A DNA stretch of 50,132 nucleotides. It comes from Armatimonadota bacterium (GTDB taxonomy: Bacteria > Sysuimicrobiota > Sysuimicrobiia > Sysuimicrobiales > Kaftiobacteriaceae). The notes beneath the pieces are model-generated. The model saw only the letters and a program-made list of their open reading frames with translations. It did not search any database and was not told the origin of the DNA. The translations under genes and the position numbers were made by a program. The DNA lies in contig JAHZOA010000005.1 of assembly GCA_020028455.1 (NCBI GenBank), forward strand, positions 1 to 50,132, read 5' to 3'. Shown piece after piece: positions 46,820-50,132 of the stretch. Every line of letters starts with the position of its first letter. The first letter of the stretch is position 1.

Positions 46820-47637
46820 ACGAGGGGCGTCGGTGATTTTGGATAGGAACCAAGCACGCGGAGGAACGTGGTGACGTCTGTGAGCTCGGCAAGCGCGGCG
46901 GCAGCCTCCGCATCATCCTGGTGGCCATCGAAATCAACATAGAAGACGTACTCCCAGGGGACTTCACGTCGGGGACGTGATTCCAGTTTGGTCAGGTTGA
47001 TCGATCGAGTCGCGAATGCCCCCATCGCGCGGTGTAGTGCGCCGGGGACATTCTTCGTCGTGAAGACAACTGAGGTCTTGCAATCAGAACTATAGGGGGC
47101 AGCGGTCCTGCTGAGGCCTAGGAACTTGGTGTAATTGAACGGGTTCGTCTCGATCCCCTCGGCGAGCGTCGAGAGGTGATAGATTTCCGCGGCACGCCGG
47201 CCTGCAATCGCCCCTACGCCCTTCAGGCGCTGCGCGGCGACGATCCTTGCGCTGCCAGCCGTATCATTCGCGGCAACCGGTTCGAGGTCATGGCTTCGCA
47301 AGAACTCTTCGCACTGCGCCAGCGCCTGCGGATGCGAGTATACCTGTCTGATGGATCCAAGCGTCTGGCCCGACAGCGCGAGCAAATGGTGGCGGATCCG
47401 CAGGTCGATCTCGCCGACGATGAACAGCGCGTACGCAAGGAGCAGATCATACGTTTCGTTGATCGAACCGGCCTGCGAGTTTTCCACTGGCACCACACCG
47501 CCGTCGGCCCGGGCTGCGGAAACCGTCTCAAAGACATCGCGCAACGTTGAGCATGGGATGACCTCGACCTCGCCGTAGAGCGCCGCCGCGGCTTCCTCAC
47601 TGTACGCTCCGCGTTCTCCTTGAAAAGCGACACGCAT
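46816..47637 (-). CDS. pheA: Prephenate dehydratase
   Basis: VAFQGERGAYSEEAA, GVVPVENSQAGSINETYDLL, ESRPRREVPWEYVFYVDFDGH. Confidence 0.96.
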   Translation of the reverse strand: MRVAFQGERGAYSEEAAAALYGEVEVIPCSTLRDVFETVSAARADGGVVPVENSQAGSINETYDLLLAYALFIVGEIDLRIRHHLLALSGQTLGSIRQVYSHPQALAQCEEFLRSHDLEPVAANDTAGSARIVAAQRLKGVGAIAGRRAAEIYHLSTLAEGIETNPFNYTKFLGLSRTAAPYSSDCKTSVVFTTKNVPGALHRAMGAFATRSINLTKLESRPRREVPWEYVFYVDFDGHQDDAEAAAALAELTDVTTFLRVLGSYPKSPTPLV

Positions 47638-47639
47638 GG

Positions 47640-48734
47640 CTAGCGGTAGATGCGCGCTACCCGGGGACCAATGCCGGTCAAAACCTCATACGAGATCGTC
47701 TGAGCCTTCGAGGCGACCTCGTCCACGCTGATTCTCTCTCCGAAGAGCTCGACTTCGTCGTCCACGGAAACGTCGGCGTTCGCCACGTCGACGGTCAGGT
47801 AATCCATGCTCACGCGCCCAACGATGGGGTGCCGTCGATCCCGGATGATCACTTCGCCTTTCGCGCCCGCCAGCCGAGGGTAGCCATCCGCGTAGCCGCA
47901 CGCGACCGTCGCGATGGTCGTTTGCGTTCGTGGGCGAAAGGTGGCGCCATATCCCACTGCCGTACCCGCGGACACGTGTGTGACCCGGACCACGCAGCTC
48001 TTTAGTCTCATGACGGGACGAAGGCCAACCTTATGTTGAAGATGCTGGGCTGGAGAGATTCCATACATCGCGATCCCGATGCGGACCAGATCATAGTGGG
48101 CCGCAGGATATGCGATCGCGGCCGCACTGCTGGCTGCGTGAATCAGGATCTTCGGAAATGCGCGGCGCGCCGTGACAACGGCCGGAGCGAATCGTGCCAG
48201 CTGTTCCTCCGTATAGTGCCGGTCGGGCTCATCAGGGCTGGAGAGATGTGTGTAGCAGCCTTGGAGAGGGATGCCGGCCTCTTTCAGTCTGGAAATTGCC
48301 TGGTCGGCATCGCGGGCCATGATGCCAAGACGGGTCATGCCGGTATCGATCTTGAGGTGAATAGGCGCGCGCGGAAAGCGGCGGAGCCGCAACAAAGCTT
48401 CGAGGAATTCGGGGGAACCGATCGTGATGCTGATCTTGTGCTTTGCCGCGGCGGAAAGTTCACTTGCTCCCACTGGCCCAAGGACGAGAATGTGCACCTT
48501 GATTCCCGCCTGGCGGAGCGCCGACCCCTCCTCGAGCGTCGCTACCCCGAGCCACGTCGCGCCGGCCCGGACCGCGGCCTTCGCCACGTCGACCGCCCCG
48601 TGCCCGTAGCCGTCGGCTTTCACCACTGCCATGACTCGGCAGGACGGCTGCAGATGCTTACGGATTTCTCGAAGATTGTGCTGAACGGCAGACCGATCGA
48701 TTTCTGCCCAGGCACCCCGCTGACCAGGACTCAT
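47640..48734 (-). CDS. alr: Alanine racemase
   Basis: AWAEIDRSAVQHNLREI, AVVKADGYGHGAVDVAKAA, RIGIAMYGISP. Confidence 0.97.
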   Translation of the reverse strand: MSPGQRGAWAEIDRSAVQHNLREIRKHLQPSCRVMAVVKADGYGHGAVDVAKAAVRAGATWLGVATLEEGSALRQAGIKVHILVLGPVGASELSAAAKHKISITIGSPEFLEALLRLRRFPRAPIHLKIDTGMTRLGIMARDADQAISRLKEAGIPLQGCYTHLSSPDEPDRHYTEEQLARFAPAVVTARRAFPKILIHAASSAAAIAYPAAHYDLVRIGIAMYGISPAQHLQHKVGLRPVMRLKSCVVRVTHVSAGTAVGYGATFRPRTQTTIATVACGYADGYPRLAGAKGEVIIRDRRHPIVGRVSMDYLTVDVANADVSVDDEVELFGERISVDEVASKAQTISYEVLTGIGPRVARIYR

Positions 48735-49807
48735 CCTGGATAGCGCCGATACCACTCGTGGCCGTTTTGCACCTGAACCTGATCCCAGCCGCCAATGCTC
48801 TTGTGTGTAAACCAGGGCCGCGCACGATCGGCAACGGCATTGGCCCGTTCGAAATTGGCGAGGCCCTCTGACGTGAGGAGGTCGCGCATGCGCTTTTCAT
48901 GAGGATACGTGGAGACCACTCCTTGCCAGATCGCCCGACCGCACAGAAACCCGCTGGCTCCTGCCTCCACAGCCAGCTCCAGGCTTGCGATAAATTCCTG
49001 GATGTCGACGCCGCCGCTGAGAATCACCCATGGCCTCCCGGCCGCGGCATCAAGTTCGCGGCAGAATGCACGGACCTCACCGAGATCATACACCGCGGGC
49101 CGTTCTTTCTTATCGAATGTCCCGTGACGAAATTCCTGAGTGTATTTCAGGTCGCAAGGAAACTCAAGCTTCATCACGTCAACCTCGTAGGCTCCACTGG
49201 AAAATTCGCGCGCGGCCTCGATCACGTGGTGCGGCCGCTTCCTCGCAAATTCTGGCGTGTCAGTCGTTGCCTGATCAACCGAATACGTGACGACTTCGAG
49301 AAGGAACGGGATGTCCTCGCGGACGCACTCATCGGCCACGGTCCGCACCAAACGCTGCTGGTGGCCTCGTACCTCGCTGGAGGCCTCAGGAGTGTAGTGG
49401 ATGAGCAACTTCACAGCGTTGGCACCAGCACGCTTGGTCTTGGCCACCGACCATCCATCGATCAGTCGGCCCTTGCGCTCCCTCCCCCCAGGGCCCGCCG
49501 GATCATACCCTGACTCCTCGGATGCCACGAGAATGCCGACACGGTGAGGGATAATCTTGACGGCTCGCGGCAACGCGTACACAGGATCGATGAGCGTTGC
49601 CGTAGAGGGAGCCGCGAGGACCTCAATGATGAGCTGTTTTGTCTTCGCCATCTCCTCATGTGTGACGTCCTCGGGCTCGCGTCCAGTGACCTTCGCAAGC
49701 GCCGCTTGCAATGATGCCCGCTGGTCAACGGCCAACATCTTAAATCGTCCGGCGGCGTCGGCCAGTCGCAGCAAATTCACCAGCTTTCCGCTAGAGAACA
49801 TCGCCAA
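48731..49807 (-). CDS. LacD-like tagatose-bisphosphate aldolase
   Basis: LAVDQRASLQAALAK, AGANAVKLLIHYTPEA, VDVMKLEFP, PWVILSGGVDIQEFIASLELAVEAGASGFLCGRAIWQ. Confidence 0.88.
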   Translation of the reverse strand: MAMFSSGKLVNLLRLADAAGRFKMLAVDQRASLQAALAKVTGREPEDVTHEEMAKTKQLIIEVLAAPSTATLIDPVYALPRAVKIIPHRVGILVASEESGYDPAGPGGRERKGRLIDGWSVAKTKRAGANAVKLLIHYTPEASSEVRGHQQRLVRTVADECVREDIPFLLEVVTYSVDQATTDTPEFARKRPHHVIEAAREFSSGAYEVDVMKLEFPCDLKYTQEFRHGTFDKKERPAVYDLGEVRAFCRELDAAAGRPWVILSGGVDIQEFIASLELAVEAGASGFLCGRAIWQGVVSTYPHEKRMRDLLTSEGLANFERANAVADRARPWFTHKSIGGWDQVQVQNGHEWYRRYPG

Positions 49808-49823
49808 ACCTGCCTCCGCTACC

Positions 49824-50052
49824 GTCTACTGGGTCTACCGAGTCTTCCGAGTCTTATGAGTCTACTGGGTCTGCACCCTCTCTCCGTGAGTCTACAGAGT
49901 CTGTGAGTCTACAGAGTCCCATGAGTCTACCAGGATTCTTCAGAATTATCGTTAGACTCGGAAGACCCATTAGACACGGTCGACTCATAGACTCAAGTTA
50001 GGAGGGTGCAGACTCAGAAGACACTGTAGACCCAGTAGACTCGGTAGACTCT
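49824..50052. repeat. Nested inverted 9-nt array
   Basis: Six units from 49824 (GTCTACTGG GTCTACCGA GTCTTCCGA GTCTTATGA GTCTACTGG GTCTGCACC); complementary block at ~50003-50052; inner blocks 49886-49930 and 49952-49997. Confidence 0.9.
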
Positions 50053-50132
50053 TTCAGTGCGGCGGCAAGCTCTGGATATTGCCGGCTGCAATCCTCAAGA
50101 GGGATCCCGCGAAAGTGGCATTCGCTGGCCTG
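49998..50132 (-). CDS. 3' end of an unidentified CDS (C-terminal 44 aa), partial at window edge
   Basis: Open frame from 50132: QASECHFRGIPLEDCSRQYPELAAALKESTESTGSTVSSESAPS-stop. Confidence 0.5.
   Translation of the reverse strand, partial: QASECHFRGIPLEDCSRQYPELAAALKESTESTGSTVSSESAPS

Noticed and set aside
49824-50052. CRISPR array
   Set aside because: Unit is 9 nt, no 20-40 nt repeats with unique spacers, no cas genes in the window.

Overview
The window is bacterial, high-GC and densely packed with operons, nearly all on the minus strand. It opens with the 5' ~390 nt of a 16S rRNA gene (minus strand) and its leader/promoter. After a divergent DUF92 gene come: (i) a 12-gene purine operon purD-E-A-B-C-S-Q-L-F-M-N-H with PurBox-like sites upstream; (ii) groES-groEL under a perfect-spacing CIRCE; (iii) a t6A cluster tsaE-tsaB-rimI-tsaD; (iv) nfeD and an ATP-dependent DNA ligase; (v) a histidine-utilisation and one-carbon/folate operon (hutH, hutU, hutI, split FTCD, folB, folK, birA); (vi) ftsH-tilS, a tRNA-Met(CAU) and rpoZ; (vii) a ctaA-ctaB fusion, a pxpB-pxpC fusion, pheA, alr and a LacD-like aldolase. 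No phage, CRISPR or classical defence island is visible. The signal I consider most unusual lies at the gene junctions. At least ten contain short-period tandem arrays (unit 7, 8 or 9 nt). The unit differs between most loci, and at seven loci the array occurs as facing inverted arms. The arrays often supply the first or last codons, and even stop codons, of the flanking genes. A second system is a ~90-bp structured element in three copies that carries an embedded ATGAGCGAGCC start. It sits at the 5' ends of purM and tsaE and beside a tilS gene whose PP-loop N-terminus appears to be missing. All calls were made by eye from sequence and the ORF track; no search or folding was run.
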